Part shown: one piece after another, positions 28,542-36,811 of the stretch | How the letters are laid out: every line of letters starts with the position of its first letter | How positions within the stretch are numbered: the first letter of the stretch is position 1 | NCBI GenBank assembly: GCA_025928655.1 | Contig: JAICJC010000012.1 | Coordinates: 1-43,840 of the forward strand | Origin: Thermoleophilia bacterium | Lineage (GTDB): Bacteria > Actinomycetota > Thermoleophilia > Gaiellales > JAICJC01 | Direction of reading: 5' to 3' | Length of the DNA stretch: 43,840 nucleotides | Program-made: the position numbers and the translations under genes | Notes under the pieces: generated by a model | Databases searched by the model: none | What the model saw: the letters and a program-made list of their open reading frames with translations, nothing else | Told to the model about the DNA's origin: nothing

Positions 28542-30197
28542 GTGGAAAACGGTTGGTATGAGTCGGTCTCGCTGAGCGACTACATCGGCGTCGTCTGGCG
28601 GCGCAAGTGGATCGCCCTCCTCGTGACCGTGATGGTCACCGCGGCCGCCATCGGGTTCTCCGAGCGCCAGCAGAAGCTCTACGCCGCCTCGTCGCAGCTC
28701 GTGAACACGACCGCCGCGGCCCAGTCCTCGAACGGGAAGAACACGACGACGAACGCGTGGTCGACCGCGCACGCGCCGCTCTTTGCGACGACCGCGGGCG
28801 CCAAGTGGATCGTCGATCAGGCGCACGTGAGCGGCATCAGCGCCCAGCAGCTCCTGAACGAGACCAAGGTGAGCGCCGATCCGGTCGTCGACGCCGTCGA
28901 CTTCACCGTCACCGATCCGAACGCCAAGACCGCGCAGCAGCTCGCCAACTACTGGGCGATCTACGGCGGCGGCTACTCGAACCATCTCGACCAGCAGCCG
29001 CTGCAGAGCGAGCTCACCAACTATCAGAACTCGCTCGACCAGGTCAACACCGACATCCAGAACTACCTGAACGCGAAGAATCGCGGCCAGACGCCGACGC
29101 CGAATCAGACCGCCACCTACAACCTGAATCTGGGGCTGAAGACCACCTATCAGGACAAGATCCTGAAGATCTCGTCGCAGCTGCAGAGCTCGGGTCTCCA
29201 GCTGGCGCCGAAGGGCGCGCAGACCGCCGCCCAGACCCAGCCGAAGACGGCGCGCAACGCCGGCATCGGCCTGGTCCTCGGCCTGATCCTCGGGATCATC
29301 CTGGCCTTCCTCCAGGATCTGCTCGACACGCGCGTCCGCACCGTGGCCGAGGTCGGCCGCCGGCTGCGGCTGCCGCTGCTCGCGAGCATCCCGGCCCGGC
29401 CGCGCGCGCTGCGCGAGTACGCCGTCGTGCTGCTCTCGCCGCAGGGCGCGGCCCAGATGCCGACCGCCGAGGCGTACCGCATCTTCAAGCTGAACCTGGC
29501 CACGACGCTGCGGCGCGGCATGAAGGTGATCATGTTCACGAGCGCCTCCGACGACGAGGGCACGTCGACCACGGTCGCGAACCTCGCCGTGGCGCTCACC
29601 CGCGCCGGCCAGCACGTCGTCGTGGTCGACGCGAACATGCGCCGGCCCGCGCTCGGCAGCTTCTTCGGCCTCGACGACCGGATGGGCGTGAGCGACATCC
29701 TGTCCGGCCACAGCCAGCTCGGCGACGCGCTCACGATCGTGGACGTCAGCCGTGAGCACCCGGTCGAGGTCGGCTCGAACGGCACCACCGCTACCAGCGG
29801 CGGCGGCCTGCTCGAGGTGCTGCCCGCCGGCCCGATCCCGGGCGATGCGGCCGAGCTCCTCGACAGCCGGGCGATGACCGAGCTCATGCGCGAGCTCCGC
29901 GGCCGGGCGGACGTCGTCCTGGTCGACGCCCCGCCGATGCTGCCCGTCACCGACGCCATGGTGCTCGGCACCAAGGTCGACGCCGTGGTCGCGGTCGCCC
30001 GCGCCCGGCTCGCCAGCCGGCCGCACCTGGTCGCCCTCGGCCGCGCGCTCGACGCGTGCGCCGCGCCCCGCCTCGGCTTCGTGTTCGTGGGCGGCGCCCC
30101 CGACGAGTCGCAGGAGTACGGCGGCTACCTCGGCGGGACGGGCCCCGCGGACGCCATGCTGCATCCGAGCCACACACGGGAGACCGAGCTCCTGTGA
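28542..30197 (+). CDS. Wzc-like polysaccharide copolymerase/tyrosine autokinase with altered Walker A
   Basis: The 551-residue protein has a Wzz-type N-terminal domain, with a first membrane helix at about 22-42, a periplasmic region with Gln/Asn-rich coiled segments (150-240) and a second helix at about 241-258. A CpsD/Wzc-like ATPase domain follows (310-520). Walker A' reads VVVVDANMRRPALGSFFGL and Walker B DVVLVDAPPMLPVTDAMVL. The P-loop reads SASDDEGTSTT where relatives have an EGKST-like sequence, so the invariant Lys is Thr341. It would set polymer length and control export. The tail has few Tyr (QEYGGYLGG). AGAGGA 8 nt before GTG supports the start. It overlaps the next gene by GTGA. 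Confidence 0.88.
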   Translation: MENGWYESVSLSDYIGVVWRRKWIALLVTVMVTAAAIGFSERQQKLYAASSQLVNTTAAAQSSNGKNTTTNAWSTAHAPLFATTAGAKWIVDQAHVSGISAQQLLNETKVSADPVVDAVDFTVTDPNAKTAQQLANYWAIYGGGYSNHLDQQPLQSELTNYQNSLDQVNTDIQNYLNAKNRGQTPTPNQTATYNLNLGLKTTYQDKILKISSQLQSSGLQLAPKGAQTAAQTQPKTARNAGIGLVLGLILGIILAFLQDLLDTRVRTVAEVGRRLRLPLLASIPARPRALREYAVVLLSPQGAAQMPTAEAYRIFKLNLATTLRRGMKVIMFTSASDDEGTSTTVANLAVALTRAGQHVVVVDANMRRPALGSFFGLDDRMGVSDILSGHSQLGDALTIVDVSREHPVEVGSNGTTATSGGGLLEVLPAGPIPGDAAELLDSRAMTELMRELRGRADVVLVDAPPMLPVTDAMVLGTKVDAVVAVARARLASRPHLVALGRALDACAAPRLGFVFVGGAPDESQEYGGYLGGTGPADAMLHPSHTRETELL

Positions 30198-30643
30198 AGG
30201 TGATGCTCGTCTGCTCGTCCGGCGGCCACCTCATCCAGCTCCACCAACTCCAGCCCTGGTGGAGCAAGCATGAGCGCAAGTGGGTCACGTTCGACCTGCC
30301 GGACAGCCGCTCCCTGCTCGAGGGTGAGGACGTCGCCTGGGCGCACTTCCCGACGACGCGCAACCTGCGCAACACCGTCCGGAACCTGATCCTTGCCGCG
30401 CGCATGGTGCCGCGCTTCCGCCCGGACGTGGTGGTGTCGGACGGCGCCGGCGTCGCCTTCCCGTTCTTCATCGTGGCCCGGATCATGCGCGTGCCGACGG
30501 TCTACCTCGAGGTGTACGACCGCATCGACTCGCCCACGCTGACCGGCAAGCTGTGCCGGCCCTTCACGAGCCTGTTCGTGGTGCAGTGGGAGGAGCAGCG
30601 CAAGTTCTACCCCGGCGCGCGCGTGATCGGCGGCCTCTTCTGA
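30194..30643 (+). CDS. Alg14/PssD-like glycosyltransferase subunit
   Basis: The 149-residue protein matches the N-terminal half of UDP-GlcNAc-type transferases split as in Alg14/Alg13 and PssD/PssE: MLVCSSGGHLIQLHQL, then LPDSRSLLEGEDVAWAHFPTTRNLRNTVRNLILAARMVPRFRPDVVVSDGAGVAFPFFIVARIMRVPTVYLEVYDRIDSPTLTGKL. It recruits the catalytic partner to the membrane-bound acceptor lipid. It starts GTG in the stop of the previous gene (GTGA) and overlaps the next gene by 4 nt. Confidence 0.88.
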   Translation: MKVMLVCSSGGHLIQLHQLQPWWSKHERKWVTFDLPDSRSLLEGEDVAWAHFPTTRNLRNTVRNLILAARMVPRFRPDVVVSDGAGVAFPFFIVARIMRVPTVYLEVYDRIDSPTLTGKLCRPFTSLFVVQWEEQRKFYPGARVIGGLF

Positions 30644-31218
30644 GCGCCCAGCTGCCACTCGTCTTCGTCTCCGTCGGCACGGACTTCCATCCGTTCGACC
30701 GGATGTCGCGCTGGGTCGACGCCTGGCTCGAGGGCGGCGGCTCCGAGGTCGCCCGCTGCTTCGTGCAGACCGGCACCTCCGCCGTGCCCCGCCTGGCCGA
30801 GCACCGCGACTACCTCGGCTACGAGGAGATGGAGGCGATGGTGCGCGAGGCGGCGGCCGTCGTCTGCCACGGCGGGCCGGGCACCATCATGCTCGCTTCG
30901 AACCTCGGCAAGCGCCCGATCGTGGTCCCGCGCCGGAAGAGCCTCGGGGAGCACGTCGACAACCACCAGTGCGCGTTCGCGGAGCGGATCGCCCGCGACG
31001 GGGCCATCCTGCTGGCCGGATCCGAGGAGGACCTGCGCTCGCACCTCGACGGCACGCTCGGCCTCGCCGGCGCAGCCGCCGAGATGCCGGTCGCGGGTGC
31101 CGGCCCCGGGCCCGCCGTCGAGATGTTCGAGCAGCTGATCGACGAGCTCCTCGACCGCACGCGGACGGCCAGACGGCGGGCGGTCGGCTCGGCCTCGGCG
31201 ACCCGGAGGCGGGCATGA
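30640..31218 (+). CDS. Alg13/PssE-like glycosyltransferase subunit, probable CTG start
   Basis: The 192-residue protein matches the family 28 C-terminal domain: LPLVFVSVGTDFHPFDRM at the start, then VVCHGGPGTIMLASNLGKRPIVVPRRKSLGEHVDNHQCAFAERI, the nucleotide-sugar binding loop. It works with the Alg14-like protein just upstream to add a sugar from UDP (or similar) to the lipid-linked acceptor. The natural start by homology falls at CTG 30640, overlapping the previous stop as CTGA. The only canonical alternatives are GTG 30586 or GTG 30553, which would add 18-29 residues. An Ala/Arg-rich tail follows residue 170. It overlaps the next gene by ATGA. Confidence 0.85.
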   Translation: MSAQLPLVFVSVGTDFHPFDRMSRWVDAWLEGGGSEVARCFVQTGTSAVPRLAEHRDYLGYEEMEAMVREAAAVVCHGGPGTIMLASNLGKRPIVVPRRKSLGEHVDNHQCAFAERIARDGAILLAGSEEDLRSHLDGTLGLAGAAAEMPVAGAGPGPAVEMFEQLIDELLDRTRTARRRAVGSASATRRRA

Positions 31219-32156
31219 GCGACGTCCCCGTGCTCTACATCGGCGGGTGGGGGAGGAGCGGGTCGACCCTGCTCGCCCACGTCCTGGCCGAGGTGCCCGG
31301 CTTCGTCTCCGTCGGCGAGCTGCGCTACGTGTGGCAGGCGGGGCCGGAGAGCAACGAGCTCTGCGGTTGCGGCCTCGCGTTCGACGAGTGCCCGTTCTGG
31401 ACGGCGGTCGGCCAGGAGGCCTTCGGCGGGTGGGAGAACGTCGACGTTGGGGAGGTGCTCGAGCTCGAGAGCGCCGTCCTGCGCCACCGCAACGTGCCGC
31501 TGCTCCTGATGGGCCGGCTGGCGCCCGAGCACCGGCGCAAGGTCGAGCGCTACGCCGACCTCACCGCCAGCCTCTACCGGGCGATCCAGAAGGTTTCGGG
31601 GGCCGAGGTGGTCGTCGATTCCACCAAGAACCCGCCCTACGCCTACTTCCTGCGGGCCGCGCAGGCCGCGGGCCTGCGGCTGCGGGTGCTCCACCTCGTC
31701 CGTGACAGCCGCGGCGCCGCCCACTCGTGGGCGAAGCGCATGTCCCGGCCCGAGATCACGAACGGCGACGCCTTCTTCCAGGAGTTCTCCCCGCTGCGCG
31801 CCGGCGTCCGCTGGATGGAGTGCAACCTCGCGTTCGAGGTGCTGCGGCGGTTGCGCGTCCCGACCGTCGGCATGCGGTACGAGTCGCTCGCGACCGATCC
31901 GCGCGCGGAGCTCGAGCGCATGTTCGCCGAGTTGGGGGAGGCCGGCCGGCACGACCTCTCGGCCGTCGGCGACTCGGTCGAGGTGTCGGGGCAGCACAGC
32001 GTGCGCGGGAACCCGATGCGGTTCGCGCACGGCCGCCAGCAGGTGCGCGCCGACGAGGCCTGGCGCACCGGGATGGCGAGGAAGACGAGATCGATCGTCG
32101 TCCTGGTCACCTGGCCGCTTCTGCTCCGCTACGGCTACCTGCGCCAGCACGCATAA
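31215..32156 (+). CDS. Sulfotransferase 1 (PAPS-dependent)
   Basis: The 313-residue protein has the sulfotransferase 5'-phosphosulfate loop YIGGWGRSGSTLLAHVL. The 3'-phosphate region reads LRVLHLVRDSRGAAHSWAKR, followed by VGMRYESLATDPRAELERMF. A CGCG-Cys segment (ELCGCGLAFDECPFW) is unusual and might bind metal or form disulfides. It transfers sulfate from PAPS to a hydroxyl of a sugar. It begins at ATG within the preceding stop (ATGA). The acceptor is presumably the polysaccharide made by this operon. Confidence 0.85.
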   Translation: MSDVPVLYIGGWGRSGSTLLAHVLAEVPGFVSVGELRYVWQAGPESNELCGCGLAFDECPFWTAVGQEAFGGWENVDVGEVLELESAVLRHRNVPLLLMGRLAPEHRRKVERYADLTASLYRAIQKVSGAEVVVDSTKNPPYAYFLRAAQAAGLRLRVLHLVRDSRGAAHSWAKRMSRPEITNGDAFFQEFSPLRAGVRWMECNLAFEVLRRLRVPTVGMRYESLATDPRAELERMFAELGEAGRHDLSAVGDSVEVSGQHSVRGNPMRFAHGRQQVRADEAWRTGMARKTRSIVVLVTWPLLLRYGYLRQHA

Positions 32157-32164
32157 CGAGAAGC

Positions 32165-33496
32165 ATGCGTCGGGTTCAGGCTGCACCGGTCAATCTCAAC
32201 CTGCCTCCGGGCTGGGTGCTCCCGAGAGGGTGGCAGGCCTACGCCATCTTCGGGCTGCTGCCGCTGTGGTGGCTGATCGGCCTCTCCGCGATCATGTGGG
32301 TGCTGATCGCGCTGCCGCTGGGCGTGTCGCTCGCGTGGCGGGGCGGCCTCAAGGCGCCGCGCCGGTTCGGGATCTGGCTGCTGCTCGTGATGTGGATCTG
32401 CGCGTCCGGGATGGAGCTCTCGAATCCGGGCCGGATGGTCGCCTGGAGCTGGCGGGCGTCGTTCTACATGGCGGGCACGGTGATCTTCCTCTACATCGTG
32501 AACGTCCCCGAGTGGCGGCTCTCGATCCGCTCGATCGTGAACGCGCTCGGGTTCTACTGGATCATGGTCGTCTTCGGCGGGTGGCTGGGGGTGCTCTTCC
32601 CCAACGTCAGCTTCCCGAGCCCGATGCAGATCGTGCTCCCGCACGGGCTCCTGCACAACACGTACGTCTACGAGCACGTGCACCTGCAGTTCGCGGAGGT
32701 GCAGCACTTCCTCGGCTACCCGGTCGGACGCCCGGAGACCTTCTTCGCCTACACCAACGCGTGGGGCTCGAGCTTCGCGATGCTGACGCCGTTCGCCATC
32801 TGCGCGATGAGCCAGGCCCGGTCGAGAGCGTGGAAGCGGACGCTCCAGATCACCATGGCGCTCTCGCTCGTCCCGGTCGTGTTCTCGCTCAACCGCGGCC
32901 TGTGGCTCAGCCTCGGCATCGGCATCGTGTACGCGACGATCCGGTTCGCGATGCGGGGCGACTTCCGCCAGGTCGGCCGCGTGGCGGCCGTGATCGTGAT
33001 CCTGGCGGGCGTCGTGACGCTCAGCCCGCTCGGCGACCTGGCCCAGGGGCGGTTCCAGCATAAGACCGGTGACGCCGGCCGCATCCAGCGCGACCAGGAG
33101 GCGCAGCAGCGGCTGCTCGACTCACCCGCCCTCGGGTTCGGTGCGCCGCTGCCGTCGACCGACCCGACCCAGAGCTCCGTCGGCACCGAGAGCGAGATCT
33201 TCCTGCTCGTGTTCTCGCACGGCATTCCCGGGCTGGGCCTGTGGATGCTGTGGTTCTTCTACACGCTCTTCCGCTCCGCCCGGTGGCGATCGCCATGGGC
33301 GTTCTGGGCGCACGTGACGCTCCTGATAGCCCTGATCCAGGTGCCCTACTACGAGATCACCGAGCGCCTCCCGCTCATGCTGGTGGCGGCGGCGATCACC
33401 TACCGTGCGATGATGCGGGAGCCGGAGGCGGACCCGGAGCCCGTGGAGAAACGGCGGCTTCGACCGGCGCGGCGGAAAGCGCTCGTCCCGGCATGA
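32165..33496 (+). CDS. O-antigen ligase/polymerase-like multi-pass membrane protein
   Basis: The 443-residue membrane protein has about ten hydrophobic segments. A long outer loop (residues 155-205) contains HVHLQFAEVQHFLGYPVGRPETFFAYTNAWGSSFAMLTP. The later LNRGLWLSLGIGI has the Arg typical of Wzy/WaaL-like proteins, followed by GAPLPSTDPTQSSVGTESEIFLLVFSHGIPGLGLWM. These features match polymerases and ligases of cell-surface polysaccharides. It would join repeat units outside the membrane. It follows sulfotransferase 1 by 8 nt and overlaps sulfotransferase 2 by ATGA. Confidence 0.85.
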   Translation: MRRVQAAPVNLNLPPGWVLPRGWQAYAIFGLLPLWWLIGLSAIMWVLIALPLGVSLAWRGGLKAPRRFGIWLLLVMWICASGMELSNPGRMVAWSWRASFYMAGTVIFLYIVNVPEWRLSIRSIVNALGFYWIMVVFGGWLGVLFPNVSFPSPMQIVLPHGLLHNTYVYEHVHLQFAEVQHFLGYPVGRPETFFAYTNAWGSSFAMLTPFAICAMSQARSRAWKRTLQITMALSLVPVVFSLNRGLWLSLGIGIVYATIRFAMRGDFRQVGRVAAVIVILAGVVTLSPLGDLAQGRFQHKTGDAGRIQRDQEAQQRLLDSPALGFGAPLPSTDPTQSSVGTESEIFLLVFSHGIPGLGLWMLWFFYTLFRSARWRSPWAFWAHVTLLIALIQVPYYEITERLPLMLVAAAITYRAMMREPEADPEPVEKRRLRPARRKALVPA

Positions 33497-34305
33497 CGAT
33501 GGACTGGAATGCGCACACGTTCGTGTTCGTCGGCGGTCTGCATCGCAGCGGGACGACGCTGCTCGCCCGCTGTCTGGCCGAGCACCCCGGCGTGAGCGGC
33601 TTCTCGGGCACGGGCGCCCGCGAGGACGAGGGCCAGCACCTGCAGACGGTGTACCGGCCGGGGCGCGTCTACGGCGGGCCCGGGCGGTTCGGCTTCGACC
33701 CCGAGGCGCACCTGACCGAGACCTCGCCGCTCGTGTCCGAGGACAGCCGCGACCGGCTACTGGAGGAGTGGGGGCGGCACTGGGACCTGTCGCGGCAGGT
33801 GCTCGTCGAGAAATCGCCGCCGAACCTGATCCGGATGCGGTTCCTGCAGGCGCTCTTCCCGGATTCCTTGATGGTGATGATGCTCCGCCATCCGATCGCC
33901 GTCGCCGCCGCGACCCGGCAGTTCGGGCGCGCCCGGCGGATGTGGAAGCGGATGACCTACTCGTCGCTGATCGAGCACTGGCTGCACTGCCACGAGCTCA
34001 TGCTCGAGGACGCCGCCTCGATCGACCACCTGCTCGTGATGCGCTACGAGGAGCTCGTCGCGAGCCCGGACGAGCGCCTGGCCGACGTGTTCCGGTTCGC
34101 CGGCGTCGAGCCGCGCCCGAGCGGCCTGCACGTCCGCACCGGCATCAACGACGGCTACTTCCGGCGCTGGTCGCTCGCGCATCACAACCCCGGCACCGGG
34201 TCCGACATCGAGCGGGCGATGGAGGAGCTGGAGGGGCGGGTCGCGCGCTTCGGCTACAGCCTGCAGCGGCCGCAGTCGCTGGCGCCGCTCGAGGAGGTCG
34301 GCTAG
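33493..34305 (+). CDS. Sulfotransferase 2 (PAPS-dependent)
   Basis: The 270-residue protein has the PAPS-binding loop FVGGLHRSGTTLLARCLAEHPGV. The second segment, SLMVMMLRHPIAVAAATRQF, is followed by MRYEELVASPDERLADVFRFAGVEP. It is distinct from the other two sulfotransferases of the operon in its loop and in the insert around residues 38-70 (FSGTGAREDEGQHLQTVY). Its start lies in the stop of the polymerase gene (ATGA) and its stop overlaps the next start by one base (TAGTG). The acceptor is unknown. Confidence 0.85.
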   Translation: MTMDWNAHTFVFVGGLHRSGTTLLARCLAEHPGVSGFSGTGAREDEGQHLQTVYRPGRVYGGPGRFGFDPEAHLTETSPLVSEDSRDRLLEEWGRHWDLSRQVLVEKSPPNLIRMRFLQALFPDSLMVMMLRHPIAVAAATRQFGRARRMWKRMTYSSLIEHWLHCHELMLEDAASIDHLLVMRYEELVASPDERLADVFRFAGVEPRPSGLHVRTGINDGYFRRWSLAHHNPGTGSDIERAMEELEGRVARFGYSLQRPQSLAPLEEVG

Positions 34306-35228
34306 TGCCCCGCGAGCGCGGATCGAAGAACGACAACTACTCGCGCCTGCCGGCGCCCGTCATCACCGCCGGCCGCGAGGCCGTCACCGGCTGGAACATG
34401 CTCACGGCGGGGGGCCGGCCGCTCCCGGACTTCCTCATCATCGGCGCGCAGCGCAGCGGCACGACCTCGCTCTACCGCTACCTGCTCGAGCACCCGCAGG
34501 TGATGCCGGCGATCCCGAGCAAGGGCGTGCACTACTTCGATCTGCACCCGGAGCGCTCCCTGCGCTGGTACCGGGCGCACTTCCCGACGCAGCGGGCGCG
34601 GCGGGCGCGGGAGCGCCGCTTCGGCGGCCCGATCGTCACCGGCGAGGGCAGCCCCTACTACCTCTTCCACCCGCACGGCCCGGCCCGGGCGGCGGCCGCC
34701 GTGCCCCGTGCCCGCGTGATCGCGATGCTGCGCGACCCGGTGGAGCGGGCCTACTCGCACTACCGGCAGGAGTACGCGCGCGGGTTCGAGGACGCCGAGA
34801 CCTTCGAGGAGGCGCTCGACCTCGAGCCGTCCCGACTCGCCGGCGAGCGCGAGCGGATGCTGGCCGACCCGGGCTACTCGAGCCGCGCGGTGCAGCACCA
34901 CGCCTACGTCGCCCGGGGCGAGTACGTCGATCAGCTGACGGCCTGGCGGGAGCACTTCCCGGCGGAGCAGATGCACGTCATCTGTGCCGAGCGCTTCTTC
35001 GCCGACCCGGCGGCGGCCTACGCCGGCGTGCTGCGCTTCCTGGGCCTCCCCGACCCGCCGAAAACGCCCGGGTTCAAGGCCTACAATGCCCGTCCGGCCG
35101 CGGGCATGGCGGCCGGGACACGCGAGCGGCTCGAGGCGCACTACGCGGAGCCGAACCGGAGGCTGGAGGAGTTCCTGGGCATGCGGATGGGCTGGCCGAC
35201 CGCGGAGCGCGACAGGGCGGAACGGTGA
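34305..35228 (+). CDS. Sulfotransferase 3 (heparan N-deacetylase/sulfotransferase-like)
   Basis: The 307-residue protein carries the PAPS loop DFLIIGAQRSGTTSLYRYLLEHPQV, then KGVHYFDLHPERSLRWYRAHFP, TGEGSPYYLFHP and the second PAPS region ARVIAMLRDPVERAYSHYRQEYARGFE. These match the sulfotransferase_1 type that includes heparan-sulfate and related sugar sulfotransferases. The C-terminal AHYAEPNRRLEEFLGMRMGWP is the typical end. The start is GTG 34305, overlapping the previous stop by one base. It overlaps the flippase gene by GTGA. Of the three sulfotransferases it is the most clearly polysaccharide-directed by family. Confidence 0.88.
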   Translation: MPRERGSKNDNYSRLPAPVITAGREAVTGWNMLTAGGRPLPDFLIIGAQRSGTTSLYRYLLEHPQVMPAIPSKGVHYFDLHPERSLRWYRAHFPTQRARRARERRFGGPIVTGEGSPYYLFHPHGPARAAAAVPRARVIAMLRDPVERAYSHYRQEYARGFEDAETFEEALDLEPSRLAGERERMLADPGYSSRAVQHHAYVARGEYVDQLTAWREHFPAEQMHVICAERFFADPAAAYAGVLRFLGLPDPPKTPGFKAYNARPAAGMAAGTRERLEAHYAEPNRRLEEFLGMRMGWPTAERDRAER

Positions 35229-36811
35229 CCGCCGTCGACGAGCCCGCTCCGGCGCTTCGCGACCGGGCGGACGACCTCAAGATGGTCGCCCGCGGCGGGT
35301 CGCTCAACTTCATCGGCGCCGTCGCGAACGGGCTCTTCCAGTTCGCGCTCGTGGTCGTCGTCACCCGCTCGCTGACGAAGAGCGCGTCGGGCGCCTTCTT
35401 CGAGGCGATCGCGCTCTTTCTGATCCTCTCGAACACGGCCGAGCTGGGCGCCGACACCGGCCTCACCCGCATGATCCCGAGCTACCGGGTCAGCGGCCGG
35501 GTCGCCGACGTGCGCCGTTCCCTGCGGGTGGGGCTCGTCCCCTCGTTCGCGGCCGGGGTGCTGCTCGCGGCCGTCTCGTTCGCGCTCGCCTCGCCGCTCG
35601 CGAGCATCTTCACCAACCACCGCCACGAGGACGCCGGCGCCGTCGCAACCTACATCCGCGTCCTGGCGGTGTTCCTGCCGCTCTCGTCCGCCTACACGGT
35701 GGCCGTCGCAGCCACGCGCGGCTTCGGCACGATGGTGCCCAACGCGCTCGTCGACCGGATCGGGAAGTCGGCCGCGCAGACGCTGGCCGTCGCGGTGGTG
35801 GTGCTCGCCGGCGGGGGCAGCTTCGCCGTCGCCGTCTCGTGGAGCCTGCCGATCGGCATCGCCTTCGTCGTCACCCTGCTCTGGCTGGGACGGCTCGTCC
35901 ACCGGGTGGAGCGGCGCGAGCAGGCCACGAAGCCGGCCACGGAGATCGGGAAGCTCTACCGTGAGTTCTGGATCTTCACGGCGCCGCGCGGGCTGACCGG
36001 TGTCTTCCAGGTGACGACCCTGTGGGTCGGCACGCTGCTCGTGGGGTCGCTCATGGACACGGCCCACGCCTCGATCTACACGGCATCGACCCGCTACCTG
36101 GTCGCCGGCAGCGTCGTCAACATGGCGGTCATCCAGGCGATCGGGCCCAAGCTCTCCGAGCTGCTCACGGCGGGCGCGCGCGAGCGGACGCAGGACGTGT
36201 ATCAGGTCGCCACCGCGTGGCTCATCACGATGGCGTGGCCGATGTACATCGGCCTGGCGGTGTTCGCCCCGTTGCTCCTGAAGGTGTTCAAGCCCCAGTA
36301 CGTGAGCGGCACCTCGTCGCTCGAGATCCTGGCCGTGACGATGCTGGTCGCGACGGGCGTGGGCCCGGTCGACATGGTGCTCCTGATGGGCGGGCGCAGC
36401 TTCTGGAACCTCTTCAACGTGATCGTCGCCCTGTCGGTGAACCTCGCGCTCAGCTTCCTGCTCATCCCGCGCATCGGCATCGCCGGCGCGGCGGTCGCCT
36501 GGGCCGCCAGCATCCTCGTGAACAACGTCGCCCCGCTCCTGGAGGTGCGGGCCTTCCTGAAGGTGCACCCGGTCGGGCGCGGCTTCCCGGTCGCGGCCGG
36601 CGCCGCGCTCGTGTGCTACGGCGTGCTCGGGATGCTGCTGCGGGTGACGATGGGGACCACGATCCCCGCGCTCGTCATCTGCATCGTCTTCGGGACCGCC
36701 GGGTACGCCTGGCTGCTCTGGAAGTTCCGCGACCGGGTCGAGCTGGTGCTGCTCGGCGGCACGCTCAAGTCGCGCCGGCGCCGCCGCGCGCAGCCCGTCG
36801 CGACGACCTGA
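35225..36811 (+). CDS. Wzx-like polysaccharide flippase (MOP superfamily)
   Basis: The 528-residue integral membrane protein has 12-14 hydrophobic segments. It starts VARGGSLNFIGAVANGLFQFALVVVVTRSLTKSASGAFFEAIALFLILSNTAELGADTGLTRMIP, the characteristic N-terminal pattern of polysaccharide exporters. It ends with a short basic tail. It would flip the lipid-linked repeat unit across the membrane for polymerisation. It is the last gene of the operon: its stop abuts the stop of the convergent MgtC gene with no spacer, so no separate terminator is visible. Confidence 0.9.
   Translation: MTAVDEPAPALRDRADDLKMVARGGSLNFIGAVANGLFQFALVVVVTRSLTKSASGAFFEAIALFLILSNTAELGADTGLTRMIPSYRVSGRVADVRRSLRVGLVPSFAAGVLLAAVSFALASPLASIFTNHRHEDAGAVATYIRVLAVFLPLSSAYTVAVAATRGFGTMVPNALVDRIGKSAAQTLAVAVVVLAGGGSFAVAVSWSLPIGIAFVVTLLWLGRLVHRVERREQATKPATEIGKLYREFWIFTAPRGLTGVFQVTTLWVGTLLVGSLMDTAHASIYTASTRYLVAGSVVNMAVIQAIGPKLSELLTAGARERTQDVYQVATAWLITMAWPMYIGLAVFAPLLLKVFKPQYVSGTSSLEILAVTMLVATGVGPVDMVLLMGGRSFWNLFNVIVALSVNLALSFLLIPRIGIAGAAVAWAASILVNNVAPLLEVRAFLKVHPVGRGFPVAAGAALVCYGVLGMLLRVTMGTTIPALVICIVFGTAGYAWLLWKFRDRVELVLLGGTLKSRRRRRAQPVATT

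Noticed and set aside
30819-32186. Long minus-strand ORF across the sulfotransferase gene
   Set aside because: Composition is that of an antisense frame, and the plus-strand sulfotransferase is clearly coding.
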